Made by a program: the position numbers and the translations under genes. DNA of 64,000 bases. Origin: Proales similis (Eukaryota; Rotifera; Eurotatoria; Ploima; Proalidae). Position 1 is the first letter of the stretch. Every line of letters starts with the position of its first letter. The stretch is taken from positions 806,001 through 870,000 of the forward strand of contig JAGVRJ010000012.1 in the NCBI GenBank assembly GCA_019059635.1, read 5' to 3'. The notes under the pieces are model-generated. The model did not search any database. It was not told the origin of the DNA and was given only the letters and a program-made list of their open reading frames with translations. Below are positions 35,168 through 47,061 of this stretch, piece after piece.

Positions 35168-36583
35168 TTATATTTGACCCATTTGCTTATATCCCAAGAG
35201 TGTCTCGGCAACTCCGAGGTAGTAAAACATTTGGGCTATACCAAAGAGCGGTGCAACAACACAAACTCGAGCCATAGCGCCTTTGAAAAGCGCTTTGGGA
35301 GATTCATTTCTCAAAATCTTACTAAATTAGAGCATAAGCTTGAGGTACCAGAAAAGAGAATTGTTGTTGAAATACTCACAAAAAGCAGTCAGCTATACCA
35401 TTGTATTTTATATCACCTTGAGCTCGTACTGTAGTTTGAAGGCGAGTTTTTATAACTTAATTGATTATCTTTGATACATTTTTGCTTGATATGGTGATAA
35501 AATTCGATAATTTACCATCTAAAGGTGTGACGGCGAATGATCCAATCGCTCCAGCTGCAATTCCCGAAGCAAAAGAATGATAGAATGGTGAAACGCTTTT
35601 ACCTGAGCTCTTGTCAATTCCCTTGAGAGAACGAAAATATTTAAAAACAAGTGATGAAGTTAGAGATGAATTTGTCACTTTTTCGTTTAGAAAGGCGAAT
35701 AGAGGAAAGTAAACTGAGGAAAAACAAACATCTCTGGCAAGCGTAGCTGTTCCACCTTGGTATAGACCTCTGATTCCTTTTTCTCGTAAGAGTTTCATAG
35801 CAATTTGAGTGGCAGACGGTGAGTTATTAGAAGCATTCGCTTTTCCAACTTGATTCATACTGGCTGCAATTCAAACTTTAAAAAAAAACTCGAGTTCGAT
35901 GTTGGAGTATTTTCAACACTGACCTACTCTACCGGAATCTTGAAGCGAAATCTTTAAAAGCTCCATCGGGGTTGTGACAATTATTTGAAACTTGCCGAGT
36001 TAAAGAAAAATTATATTACTTTAAACTTATCTGCCTTTGAAAAAATAATTTACCAGCCCTGCAAATGCTCCCGAAAGCACTTGTCTGTACATCGGAAGGT
36101 GACCTTCCCTTAAAAAGAAGAGCGACCTGAATCCTGAATCTCCAAAAAGCTAAGCTGGCGACCCCACTCACTTTGATTTCAACAAATAGCGAAAGCCATC
36201 GTTCGCAACAAGTTTGATAGCTTTCTCTGGAGTGATAAGTAACAAATTTACTCCACAGCCTTTGTACATTCCTCTGAGACCTTCACTTCGAAGGGTTTTG
36301 AGAAAGCAGTCTCCACTAAAAATTTTATTTTAACAGTTCAAAGCATGCTTTATTTTGTAATAAGTGCTTACTAGCTTTTATAAAGACCGCTGGCGCCGGA
36401 TGTATTTTGCCATCTCGTTTTGGCTAGATCAAGCGGAAACACACAAGATACTCCAACAATTCCAGCAATACTCGCATTTACGATTCGAGGTAGAAAACTA
36501 GCCTCATCAAAACAAGTTGGATATACAATATTTTTAGAACTTAATTTGCAAATATCTCACCCAAAGTCTGTATTTCCAGACAT
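35168..36583 (-). CDS. SLC25A22: Mitochondrial glutamate carrier (SLC25A22/A18 type)
   Basis: Inner-membrane carrier importing glutamate with a proton. It begins MSGNTDFG at 36583 and has the three carrier repeats with signatures [11 protein letters not shown] (about 36400), [13 protein letters not shown] (about 35940) and [13 protein letters not shown] (about 35455). [20 protein letters not shown] sequence (here [20 protein letters not shown]), [14 protein letters not shown] and [20 protein letters not shown] are specific to the glutamate carrier branch. The last third lies in two further exons reached through 65-70 bp introns, ending YKQMGQI at 35168. TRMT10C is upstream in the same direction with 286 bp between. 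Confidence 0.92.
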
Positions 36584-36869
36584 CTTTATATAATTAAGCG
36601 TCTTTAGAATATTTAAATGGCCTTTCTTACTTTAATAATGCAAAATTTATGATATATAAAACTCAATAATGTAATGCTGTAATAAACCAACGCTTTAGAA
36701 TAACTTATACAATTTCGACAGCAATTATTTATAATTTCGCCAATAAGATTCTATGTCTTATCTAAATTTTCTTGACGCTAGCTATGTAGAAGATTCTATG
36801 TACTTTTGATTTTTATCAATTTTTGGTTTTTTAATAAGAAAACGGCTAAAAGAAACGAAAATTTTTTAT

Positions 36870-38101
36870 TCAAGAGTCTCCAACAATTTTCCTGGCCGGA
36901 ATGCTTTCTTTAATAGCGTTAGGCCAGCTTCTGCCGTGATAAAGATTGAGAAGGATGTTGAAAACGTGATTAATGTTCAAGTTTTTCTGTCCCTTAGCCC
37001 ATCTAATCAAAATATTATCAAGTCTAGATTTTGGTAAGAAATTATCTTGACGTTCAACTCACCTCACATAATCGTCTAGCGGCAGCCTTTCGCACCGTAT
37101 TCCATCTGATTTTGCTTGAGAGTATGAAGCAAATTTAAATTTGTTTGGATCACGATCAATGATAGCGCCGATAATGTAAACCTTTTCTGGATCGAATTTT
37201 CTCATTGGTTCATTTGCATCGCGGGACAGATAAACTAGTTGCTCTTTTGGATAAAGGTCCATATAGCTCTTTGGAGTTTCAAATATAAGGTTCTCATCAA
37301 GACTCATGAGTTTTCCATAGCGCTGATGGAAGTCTCCCATTGTATCATAATTGCAAAAATTAACTTGAAACGGTTCTATATAAGAACGATTAACATGTAT
37401 AATTTCGATGATTTGTCGATAGAGCGATTTGTAAATCTCTAATCGGGCTAATTCTTTTTCATATCTGAAATCAACCACAACCGTTGGCGCATGGTTGCGA
37501 ATGGATGCAAGAACTCGACTTCGGTAGAATTGCCGATATTCAGCTGGTGTAAGACGTTTCTGAAACGAGCTATAACCTGGATAATTTGTTATGTAATGAT
37601 CGAAATCAGCCTCTTCGGCTTCTTTTAGTTCAGCTTCTTTTTCCTTGCGCTTTCTTTCTTTTAAATGTTGATAAAACTCGTCTTTGGCTAAAAAGCTTTA
37701 AGAATAAAGATTTAAAATAAAGATTTATGCAAACTTGAATCTGAGTCTTACGTGAAAGTGTTTTTTAAGTGCGAATAACTTTCGCATTCAAGCAGAACCT
37801 CAATACATCTTTCTGAGAGTTGAGAGGGAACCGAATAGCCAAAATCACGATAGAACTTCCAAGTACGCTCGATTTCTATCCTTTTCTGGTCAGTTGGCAT
37901 ATTCTTAAAGGGTAAGACTCCTAGTTTCTCGGCATTATTTTTTGGTTCCGTGAGCTTTGAAAACCAGTTATCATCAAGGTTTTGTTTCTTGTTTTCCTTT
38001 TCTTGGTTAATCAATTTTTCGAAACTTTTGGAAGCCAAAGAGCGGAGCGGCGCGGCAGAGGGCAGCGGCCTTTTCAAGAACTGCAAGAAAACCTGATACA
38101 T
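36870..38101 (-). CDS. TRMT10C: Mitochondrial RNase P subunit 1 / tRNA methyltransferase (TRMT10C)
   Basis: Subunit of protein-only mitochondrial RNase P, methylating position 9 of mitochondrial tRNAs and presenting them to the nuclease. The N-terminus MYQVFLQFLKRPLPSAAPLR is basic and free of acids, a good mitochondrial presequence. The SPOUT methyltransferase body follows: VVVDFRYEKE, QVNFCNYD, VYLSRDANEP, VYIIGAIIDRDPNKFKFAS (cofactor loop), IRCERLPLDDYVRW and LNINHVFNILLNLYHGRSW. Three exons; the last begins at the acceptor near 37010 and ends at the stop at 36870. The transcript diverges from the SUEL/CUB gene. Confidence 0.9.
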
Positions 38102-38795
38102 TCCGCCGTTTTAGAAAAATGAGGTTGAATCTGTTGTTTTTTCATGCGCATCTCTTTCTAAGGTCTTTGCAAGAATTAACTTAACTTTGAGCCTTGAATA
38201 TTCGAATATGCTTGAGTCCAGATGCTCTCATTTTTTCTTGATTTGAAAATTGCCAAGTTGACGGAAAGGATGCTCATTTCCTTGCATAGATATGGTTGTC
38301 TGGACTGATCAATTAAACAAATGGTGTTTAGCCTTAGACCAAGACCTTAAGCATATGCATCCCTATTAAATTGAGTGCAAAGAAGACAATTGTATCAGTG
38401 TTGCAAATCCTCTGTCCGATAAATCAATCAGTCAATCGATCAAACAAAGGTTGCCTCGTGTCCAATCTATAAGTCGAAGATCCTTAATCGTGTGAGCAAA
38501 TTTTCGCTAAATAGGGCAATTAATTCGGCGACTAAACGCCCAATTGTTAATTAATGCTTTGCTTCAAGTATAGACATTTTCCAGTCAATTATTTGCTTAA
38601 CGACGAATTTATCAACTTTTACCTTGTTGAATATGAACTTCATTAGAGTAATTGCTCTTTGTAAAACTGTTTTATTTGAAGCTAATTGCTCAGGATAGAA
38701 TGATCGTACAAGCACTAGTCATTTCTTTTTCAAGTTATAAATATGTCATCCGAAAATCTATCTAGATTTTAGATTGAACTTGTACAGGTGCAAAT
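38102..38795. promoter_or_regulatory. Divergent intergenic region, TRMT10C / SUEL-CUB gene
   Basis: About 690 bp between divergent starts. It must hold two promoters. I saw no convincing core element, repeat or RNA gene. Confidence 0.35.
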
Positions 38796-41402
38796 ATGGA
38801 AAGGACAGTCTTTTCCATTTTATTTCTTATTTTTACAATTTCTCTCTCTAATGCAGCCTGTAAGTATTTATTTGGATTTTTCAATAATTATTCCATTGTT
38901 TAAAAATAGCTCATTTAAGACATGAGAGAAAGTAAATGCTTAGCAGACAAGCCAAAAGATGTAAAAATCAAATGTCCAAACAATACAATAACAAGAATAG
39001 TACGAGCTTTCTACGGCTATAGCTGGTCGGGCGATTGTCATTTTATTGAAAAAGATTGTATTGTGAATGCACCACAAAACGATTTGAGTTGCTTAGGAGA
39101 GGGATGTTCTATCAAAGTAATTGACTCTCCGATAATCCTGCAAGAGTGTTGGAACCTTATGGCTTCTTATGTTCAAGTTGACTATGAATGCATTTCGGGT
39201 AAGTGCCGTTCTTTTTATAATGACTGACGAGTTTAGTTATTTTTTTCTTAGTTGAGGAGCTACAGAGCGTATGTTCTGTCCAAGAGAGCCAATTGGCTGC
39301 TGGTTACATAGTAACACCTGATTATCCCAGCGGACTCACTGAAGATCTTAGCTGCCCATGCACCCTACAGGCACCAGAGAATCACACCGTTGTGATTGAA
39401 GTGTTAGATTTTAGACTTCCAGGCTGCTCTCAGGCTGGCCTTACTATATGGAGTGACCAGTCCGCTTATACCCACTGCTTATCGATCTCAACAGGCATTT
39501 TACCAGGCAGCGGAGGTCAAAACATTTCCATGCGTCTTCACTCACAAAATGTCAAAAGAAATACAGGCTTTCTGTTGAAGTACTATGGTAAGCTACAAAG
39601 ACTGAATTAAAAGAAAATTCCTTCCTCATTCATCCATCATTCCATTATATTTTTCAGTGGGTCACAAGGAGGCAGAGCCTGATGGTGACGCAACTATCAA
39701 ACTTGTATGCTATGGATCAGCAAAAGCCTGGAAAAAAGGCATAAATGAAAATTCGGAACTAAATCCGTACACGGATCAACCATTAAAGGATCCTCGTCTG
39801 CGTTTAGAGCTTTCTTCAAATTTAACATTTGATGCTCTCAAAAACTCAAGCGTTGCTCTTGATGCCTCAGAAATAGCGTCCCAAAACGTAACAAGAATTT
39901 CAAATTCAACAGTTACTGCAGTCAAGAGGCCGATCGAGCTCTATCACGCAGAAGAGGTAAGCAATAATCACAACTAAGGAATTCTTTTATTAACATAAAT
40001 GCATAGATTGATGTCAAGTTAAGTGATACAGACAAGCACTCGGAAAAGGGTAGAAGAGAAAAAAAAAAATTCGAGAATATTATGACTAATTTTTTTAAGA
40101 TATAGCTAAACTTAACTGGACTTTTTTGATAATAAGTATCGTTGGAAGCGTCATTTTCCTGCTTATTTTAATTAATGCATTGATTTGGTTCATCTTTTCG
40201 ATCAAGTAACTTTTTTGTTAAAATTTTATTACTTTGGCTAATGCAAGGAATTTCAAATTAGGACTGAATCGGATAAAAAGCCAAATCTTTGTGTTGGCGG
40301 AGGCTTTTTCCCACCAGAGAATTATTTTTTACCCGAACTTTATAAAACAGGCTCACTTCGTGAAGAAGAAGCATACGCTCAAGCCTTTTTGGCCGACAAC
40401 CTAGCCCGAAAAGAACTGCCTTACTACCAATATAGGAGCTTTCGTCAAGGTGCTCATCAGCCTGGTTATTTGAATACTCTAACGGCCAGTCGATCTATTA
40501 ATCAAAAACATCTGGTCTCTAATCCGTGGCAGAGAACTTTTGACAAGTAAGTTAGTATTTTGATGAATAATTCCTGACTTTTAGACCAATAGCCAACTTC
40601 TTTGGACGTCAAAATTTCCATCTAATTTCAATTGTTTAAAGCTGATTTATGTTTATATTCAAGTGGCGACGAGGGCCAACTATTTTACGGATTTGATTAT
40701 GGTAGAGTGATAGGCAATAGTAAAGAAATAGATGTAGAGGCTGGTCCGAATCTGAGTTCTATCGGAAAAAAGTTTACTCGTCATAGAGTAAAAACATCAC
40801 CCTCTTTTCCAAAACAGAATCAAAGACATCAACATGCCCATCATAAACTTAATAATAGAGATAGAAAGACGGTCAAAGAAAGTTTTATTGAAAAAAAAAT
40901 TAACCTCCGGGTAGCAAGCCCTCAAATTTCCGAGCAAAAATCTTTTAAAGAAAAATTGAACTTCAAGGGCCTTTTAGGCTGGGTTATGAAAGGATTGGCA
41001 GAAACACCAGCTGAGGGGTATGAAAACCCGGCAATAATAGTAAACTTTGATGAAACACCCAAACTGGCTCGATCGGCCAACACCAAAAAGGAAGACAGAG
41101 AGAGTCGAGCCACCGCTCCAGTCGAACTGGCAACGAATAATTTTACCTTCAAAAAGCCAGATGATCATTGGAGCTATCGTTCAGAGTCTTTATCAGGCTC
41201 TATAAAATCAGTCCCCGAAATGCCTCCAAACATTCCACCTTTAGAAGCAAGCGATCTTAGTACTTCTGACTTACCAGAAGCTCCAAGCATAATTAACAAT
41301 CCAGTTTTCTCAACAGCACACCCCAAGTACATACCAAATTTTGACCAGAGCATTAGCTCTGCAAGAAAAAGCGTTTTAAATTCATGGCAGGCAATTTACT
41401 GA
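38796..41402 (+). CDS. Single-pass receptor with SUEL lectin and CUB-like domains
   Basis: Signal peptide MERTVFSILFLIFTISLSNA in exon 1, spliced in frame at 38920. Next comes a SUEL (galactose/rhamnose-binding lectin) domain: DKPKDVKIKCPNNTITRIVR, AFYGYSW, then CSIKVIDSPIILQECWN and VDYEC. A CUB-like domain follows: GYIVTPDYPSGLTEDLSCPC, VVIEVLDFRLPGC and GFLLKYYG. After a linker with NxS/T sites, a membrane segment (about 40130-40200; FLIISIVGSVIFLLILINAL) leads to a cytoplasmic region of about 380 residues without a domain I know. The layout resembles the C. elegans EVA-1 class only in joining SUEL to one membrane pass. Ligand and partner are unknown. At least seven exons; the segment 39950-40100 is the least certain. 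Confidence 0.75.
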
Positions 41403-41570
41403 TTTTTTATGTATTATTTTTACTTTTAATTGAGTTGAAGACAAACCTATTCTTTGTTGGTAAATTTAATTGATTATTGGTTAAGTTTTATGGTATAGAA
41501 ATAAGTTTTTCAATTCATTAGTAAATAAAACCCATTTATGATGACGATTTTTTATTGAAAAAATTCATTT

Positions 41571-41795
41571 TTATGGAGCAGGTGCTAACTTGACCCATCC
41601 ACCAGGCCCCTTGAGTATTTTGCGCCATAGCATCTGTTTGCCTCCTCTAGTTTCAAGACGCGTTAGAAGACCGTGGGTTCTTACTCTTTTCATTACAAAC
41701 GGCTTGTATTGATTTCCGCGAGGAGAGCGCTCTTGGGTAAAAACACCTCGATAATTATACTGATGAGCCGTCCTTATTTGAGATGAGACTTTCAT
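41571..41795 (-). CDS. MRPL34: Mitochondrial ribosomal protein bL34m
   Basis: Protein of the large mitoribosomal subunit. The bL34 core is clear: GNQYKPFVMKRVRTHGLLTR, LETRGGKQMLWRKILKGPGG. The called ATG (41795) lies just after an acceptor at about 41804. An upstream exon (41943 to about 41849: MLTHFICKSIGKSLSQGLS…) would make a fine mitochondrial presequence, but its donor leaves phase 1 while the core exon needs phase 0. The join therefore fails by one or two bases as I read it. Either another donor is used, or the ATG at 41795 starts the protein. SEC63 ends 210 bp upstream of the putative first exon, on the same strand. Confidence 0.82.
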   Translation of the reverse strand: MKVSSQIRTAHQYNYRGVFTQERSPRGNQYKPFVMKRVRTHGLLTRLETRGGKQMLWRKILKGPGGWVKLAPAP

Positions 41796-42152
41796 AACCA
41801 ACTTAAAATAATTTTTAGAAAAGAGAAAGAAAAAATTTAAAGCTTACCAACACCTGAAGCCTGAAAAGTTCTGCAGGCGGAAAGAATACTTAGACCTTGA
41901 GACAGGCTCTTTCCGATTGATTTACATATGAAATGAGTTAGCATGCTTTTGAATTGAAGAAATCAAAATGTCCTGTTTAAACAAGAACTTTCTGGTTATT
42001 ATCCCAGATATTTTCAATTAACAGTAGGAATCGATGCCTGGGAATGAATATTTATTCTTTAGAACCGAAAATGGTAAGAATGTAGGCGGTAGCAACAAAC
42101 CAACGATATTTGACCTCAAGTTAATAAAAATAGGTTAATGACTTCAATATAA

Positions 42153-45133
42153 TTACTCATCCTCCTCGCTTTCAGTGGTAAATTCTCCGTCATCATCATC
42201 TGCTTCTTTCTCTTCTTCGTCGTCTGAAAATTCCCACTGCTTATGGTTTTCTATGTTGACTGCCGGCTTAACTTCCAACTAAAGGCGGTAATCAAGTTAA
42301 TAAAAGAATTAAGGCTGAACTAATAGTGGAATAGCACTTGCCTTGAGGTTTTGAACAACATCAAAATCAAGGTAGGAATCGGAACGCAACGCTACATTGT
42401 AAGTATAGTTGCCAGGCGTTTTAGGTGCAACCATTTTGAGCTCGATCTTAAAAACGTTTTATTTTATAATGATCAATAGGAAATATACAATTTCTAACCT
42501 CATCGCTATCTTTAAGCGTGTAGATGTAAACAATATTGCTCAGAAGGATATTTTGCTTTCTGTCGCACACATAGAGCCACCAGCCCTCTTGTTTTACCTG
42601 AATTAGATGAGCTTATTATTTGAGGCTTAAAGCAACAAACCAGCAAGACCAAAACTTACGTTCGGAAAGTAGGGGCAATAGACACGATGACTTGCTCGGT
42701 CTTTCCTTTCCAGCTTGTCTTTTTTCTTTTGCATTTCTTGAAATTTTTCTAGATAGGAATCTTCATTTTCCTCTTGAGACTCATCTTCGACATTATCTTG
42801 GTCATTGCCGAGCTCGTCTGCGCCTTCATCATCTTTCGGTCCATCATCTTTATTTTGCGGACTTTCTTCTTCATCGCTAGCGTTCTTGTCTTCTTCCTCG
42901 TCTGTCGTAACTTTGTCTTTGCTACTCGATTCTTCTTTTTGCTCGACTTTTGAAGATTTTGAATTTTTGCTGTTCTTTGACTTTGGTTTGCTTTTGTTTG
43001 ACTTGGCCTTTTTCCTCTGTTTTTCCCAAGGACGGGATTTTGACTCTTCATTTTTGCCTTGGTTCTCATTGACGCTCTCGGTTTCATTTGTCTCGTCAAT
43101 CTTTTCGTGCTCTTCGTCTTCTTTCTCGAACAGTACTTCGAGATTCTGTCTCTTAAGGGTAACAATCAGAGTGACAAGGGCGCCAGCTGTTACCAAACGC
43201 TCATCCTCGTCATCGATTATTTTAACTGTCACGTTCATCTCCACAAATGGATAAGTCTTGCAAACTCTTATGATATCGTCATACTGTTCATCCGTAAGGT
43301 TTCGAAGAATTGAGCGCCTGTCTGCGTCTTTCATGCCAACAAACTGACGTATTGAGTGTATGTTGCGCTTCTTTGTTGAGAAGTGCCGCAGCATTCCTTC
43401 CTCGATGTGTGGAAGCTGAAGCAAATCAGATTTTTTGGTTTTACTCCACAAAGCTTGAACGATCATCGGACAGAGACGCATCATATTTTCTACTGTCTCA
43501 AGACGGGGAACGTGAATATCTTTTAAGTTTTAGTTAGACATTTTAGTTGGGTTTTCTTCTGATTAAAAACTCGGTTATTGTTTTACCTCTTGGAGAAAAA
43601 CTAGGATTGATAGACATCATTACATTACTGAAGATACTGATCATCTCGTTTATAAGAAAGGGGCACTTGGAAACAATCAAAGCCGTATCTAGGAGTATAT
43701 ATAAGGTAAATTAGAGCATGTAAATCAAATCAATGATCCAAGTTTGTGTTTGTCCGATTTATTACCTTTCTGAAGGGTGTTTTCTGGCAGCGGGAGCCGA
43801 GTAAGGTGTGCATACATGAGAGCTCGCGCTTTGGTGCTATACGGGTAAGAGAAAGGTGCTTCACGAACCTTTTCTTGAAACTCTGAAAGCTCTTTCATAA
43901 GCTTAAATTAAATTTGTTTAACAAGCTGTATTTTTATTTTACGCCTTTTCTTTGCCTTACCATAGGTACTTCCACATTATCGCTTGGTCGTTCAACAATT
44001 TCAGGATTAGACCGACGATCGAATTCAAAGGATGAGGAAAGGATCATGATTATGCCTATTAAACGCTATCAGAATGCATTTTGTTTTAAATCTAATAAAA
44101 TTTCTACGTTTTATGAGCATTTGAGGGTTTTTCATTATAAAATAGCCGTAAAGTTTGGTAGTATTCATGAGAACTTTATCGCCTGTGAATTTGATTGACC
44201 GGTACCACCAGGTGCCCTTTTTTAAGCTTAAATTTCATTGAAGCCCAAGAAGATTTTTTAAGATATTCTTACCACAAAAATAGGTAGCAATACCATGAAG
44301 ACCAAAACATATATGCCCAAAACTATATAAGAGTTTTTGCCCTCCACGATCCACTTTGGTAGGGCAATGCCAAATTGAGTTACTTGAGATTTAGAGTTCA
44401 GATATTGCTTATCCGCCTAGTGGACTCAAAAACTAAATCACCTCCCGGTCCATCCGGATTTCCGTATTCTTTCCAGTTGTTGCGTGCTTCTTCATCTGTC
44501 AGAGCTTTGTAAGCTTTACTCAGCTCTCTAAAAGTAACCTCATCTCCTCCGACGTCAGGATGCATTGTTTTACTCAGCTCGCGATAACGTTTTTTTATTT
44601 CTTTTACACTGGCTTCCTTTTTAAATTTGGTGTCAAGCGCAGCTTTCTAATACAAAAATTGTTAACCTACTCGATCAAGGCCGAGTATAACGAACGGATC
44701 GTATTCCTTATGCTCCATTTCAATCTGAGAAGCTTTATAGGCTAGAAAGAAAAAAAGGGCCCAAGCCAAGATGAAGAAAATTTTCCTTTAAATATTTCAA
44801 CGCTGATTTCCTCTGATTTTGTAGGTTTGAAAAAATTACTAAAAGCGCTTACAAAGCAGCCTCTCCAAAACGACGATGAGGCGTGTTTTGGTTCAGACGT
44901 TGAATTTTTTTTCGAGCTGGCTCAAAACAAGATACTTCTTCAGCATGTGTACTCTCTGGAGACGGTCGTTATAAAAGATAATACAAACGATTGAAAAATA
45001 AATGTTTACTCTGAATCTTTTTCCTTGGCCAGTAGTAATAAGTCAATGGAATGATGATCATGGCATAGAAAGAAACTGCAAAATATACGAATTTGGCACC
45101 ACTCTCATCGTATTCAAATTTCATGCCCGCCAT
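42153..45133 (-). CDS. SEC63: Translocation protein SEC63
   Basis: ER membrane J-protein that recruits BiP to the Sec61 channel. It starts MAGMKFEYDESGAKFVYFAV with a first membrane segment. A second follows around 44270-44350, and between them lies a J domain on the minus strand at 44435-44650 containing KTMHPDVGGDEVTFRELSKA, so the HPD tripeptide is intact. The Sec63/Brl domain follows (MIVQALWSKTKKSDLLQLPH, AGALVTLIVTLKRQNLEVLF). It is interrupted by a long, highly charged insert of about 130 residues at 42690-43100. The C-terminus is the acidic tail DDEEEKEADDDDGEF typical of Sec63, thought to bind Sec62. Several short introns. Confidence 0.93.
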
Positions 45134-47061
45134 CTTTCTTCTTCAGCAGTCTAAAGAATCTCAATCGGTTTGATAGGTTAAAACAGAAAAGGCCGAACGA
45201 GTTGTTTTGAGCGCCTGCTTGGAAATCTATGTGGATTTGTACAGAGAATTGAGCATATGCAATGAATGCTATAAACGTTTATGTGTCATATTCCCGCTTT
45301 GACGTGCAATTCAAAGCTTTCTTTCGCACAGCAATCTATTAACCCTCTTTCTCAGCTTCAAAGAAAAAGGATCCTGAAAGAAACTATGGGTAAATCTAAA
45401 ATATTTTAAAAATGTTCACTGCAATTTATTCATGAATTTCTTATTAAAAAATTTTCCCAGACTTTCGTTTCTCTAATATTGTCCAATTATTCTCATATTT
45501 GGGTTGAAAGATGTGTTTGCTCAAAATTTTATTGAATTTCTAGAAAGAAAAACTAGTCATCTGGTCTGATAAACTCAACGGAGTGAATTGAGTCCAGACT
45601 CACTGGTCAAGTTTTAGTTTGTGCAGTGAGCTTTAGTCTTTAGTGCTGCTTATTCAAAAATCAGTGCTGAATAGTACAATTGGATGAAGACCGTTTGCTG
45701 CAAAAGAGAGCCATTCGCTTATTATGGAACATGAACTTTGTAATCTTAATACACATATTTGCATTGTTGAGAAGCGAAATGCCATAGAAAATTTCGGAGC
45801 CAAATCGATTGTATTAATCTCGACCTATTCGGTTAGCTGGCAATTTCGATAGGGAGTGTGTTTTAGCTCTATTGCGCGTGCTCTGAAGCTGAGAGTTTGA
45901 AAAAGGGGTGGACTATAGGTGTTTGAACCAGCAAATGACATTTGTACTTTGTACTAGTAAAAGCCGAATCAAGAGTGGAATAAACAAACACTCGAGGCAA
46001 ATCATTATACTGCGGTGGGAGTGGACGAATGAATGATGAAGTAGATTGATGCGAATGGAGTCTTTATTAGGGTCGCCTTTCTGCTTTATTTAATTTTTCA
46101 TTAAGAAGCGAGCAAGCAGTGCAATCACAAACGATTAAGTATGGGCAAATTAGGTCAGTTGCTTGCTTGTAAGGTGGACATTTATGTCGTTTATGCATGA
46201 AACGAATAGGAGGACCCGCCAATTAATCATATGCGAGTTGACGTACACCTCACGAGCACTTGTCCAACCGGCGACAGGAATCGATCGGAAGTTTCTTCCT
46301 GACGTTATCGCCACCGTCTTCGAGTCTTTCGCGGCGCGAGCTCGTAATGAGATTTTGGCGTGGTAAGCATGCACGCGCATGCATTGACCACTCTCAATCA
46401 AACCTAGCGAACTCTTTAGCTCGTACACATACGCTTTATTCAGTGTATGCGAACTAGCGAACTAAAGAGTAAGCACAGAAAGAGACTAAAAGAGTGCGAG
46501 ATTTGTGTGCTCAAGACTTTTGTTTTGCTGCTTTGAGTGGAGCTTTCAACCGGCGTTTGCCCAGATTCAAGTCCAATTCAGACGGTCCGCAGCTATCGCT
46601 CAAATTTCAATATTTGCTAGGGTCGTTCTAATTGCATCGAGTAGCGCTGGGGGCACGCGCCGGCCAAAATCGATCGCGATCATAATTTTGCCTCATCAGT
46701 GTGCGGCAGTCAAATTCCTTTTTGCGTCCGAAACGGCCTAATCTCAATAAGAAGTTAGATTTTCGTTTGTGTAAGTACGGCGGTTCGTGGTGGTGATAAG
46801 GTCAGCGAGCGATCCGGCTGCCATATTGCGACCTTTCGAACGCGCATCTCATTGAGGCCGAATGCGTGTCGCAACGGCTGATGAATCGGTCAACCACACG
46901 GCCCCTCTTCTACATCATAATTACGGTCTCATGCATTCCCATCCTCTACAACCGCCTACGTTCATTTAACCAATCATGCAGCCGTCATCAATCACTCAAA
47001 CAACGCTACAAGTTCGAGCCTTGGTAATAATCCAGTAATTCTGTTTTTTTTCTTAGTTTAG
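45134..47061. promoter_or_regulatory. 1.9 kb divergent upstream region, SEC63 / classical cadherin
   Basis: Longest gene-free stretch in the window, between divergent SEC63 and cadherin. The part from about 46200 to 47000 is visibly richer in G, C and CpG than the surroundings. It has no protein frame I recognise, so a cadherin 5' UTR, first exon or promoter is likely. It ends in a clean acceptor (tttttcttag|tttagATG), implying an upstream non-coding exon or trans-splicing. A hairpin lies at 46404-46470. Confidence 0.5.
46404..46470. repeat. Imperfect hairpin with internal direct repeat
   Basis: Left arm actctttagctcg (46411-46423) pairs with right arm cgaactaaagagt (46458-46470) at 12 of 13 positions. 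The sequence ctagcgaact occurs at both ends in direct orientation (46404 and 46454), and the loop holds a weaker catacgc/gtatgcg pairing. It lies in the GC-richer region upstream of the cadherin gene. It could be a structured 5' UTR element or chance. Confidence 0.45.

Noticed and set aside
40922..41168. Minus-strand open frames over the receptor tail
   Set aside because: Shadows of the plus-strand cytoplasmic region of the SUEL/CUB gene.
42805..43254. Ser/Phe-rich plus-strand open frame of 149 codons
   Set aside because: Exact antisense of the Glu/Lys/Ser-rich SEC63 insert; low-complexity coding sequence opens all frames.
46404..46470. tRNA-like or mobile-element terminal repeat
   Set aside because: The hairpin lacks cloverleaf arms and no transposase or target duplication flanks it.
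46163..46741. Several short open frames upstream of the cadherin
   Set aside because: They overlap each other on both strands, have no domain, and open because the region is GC-richer; better explained as leader or promoter.
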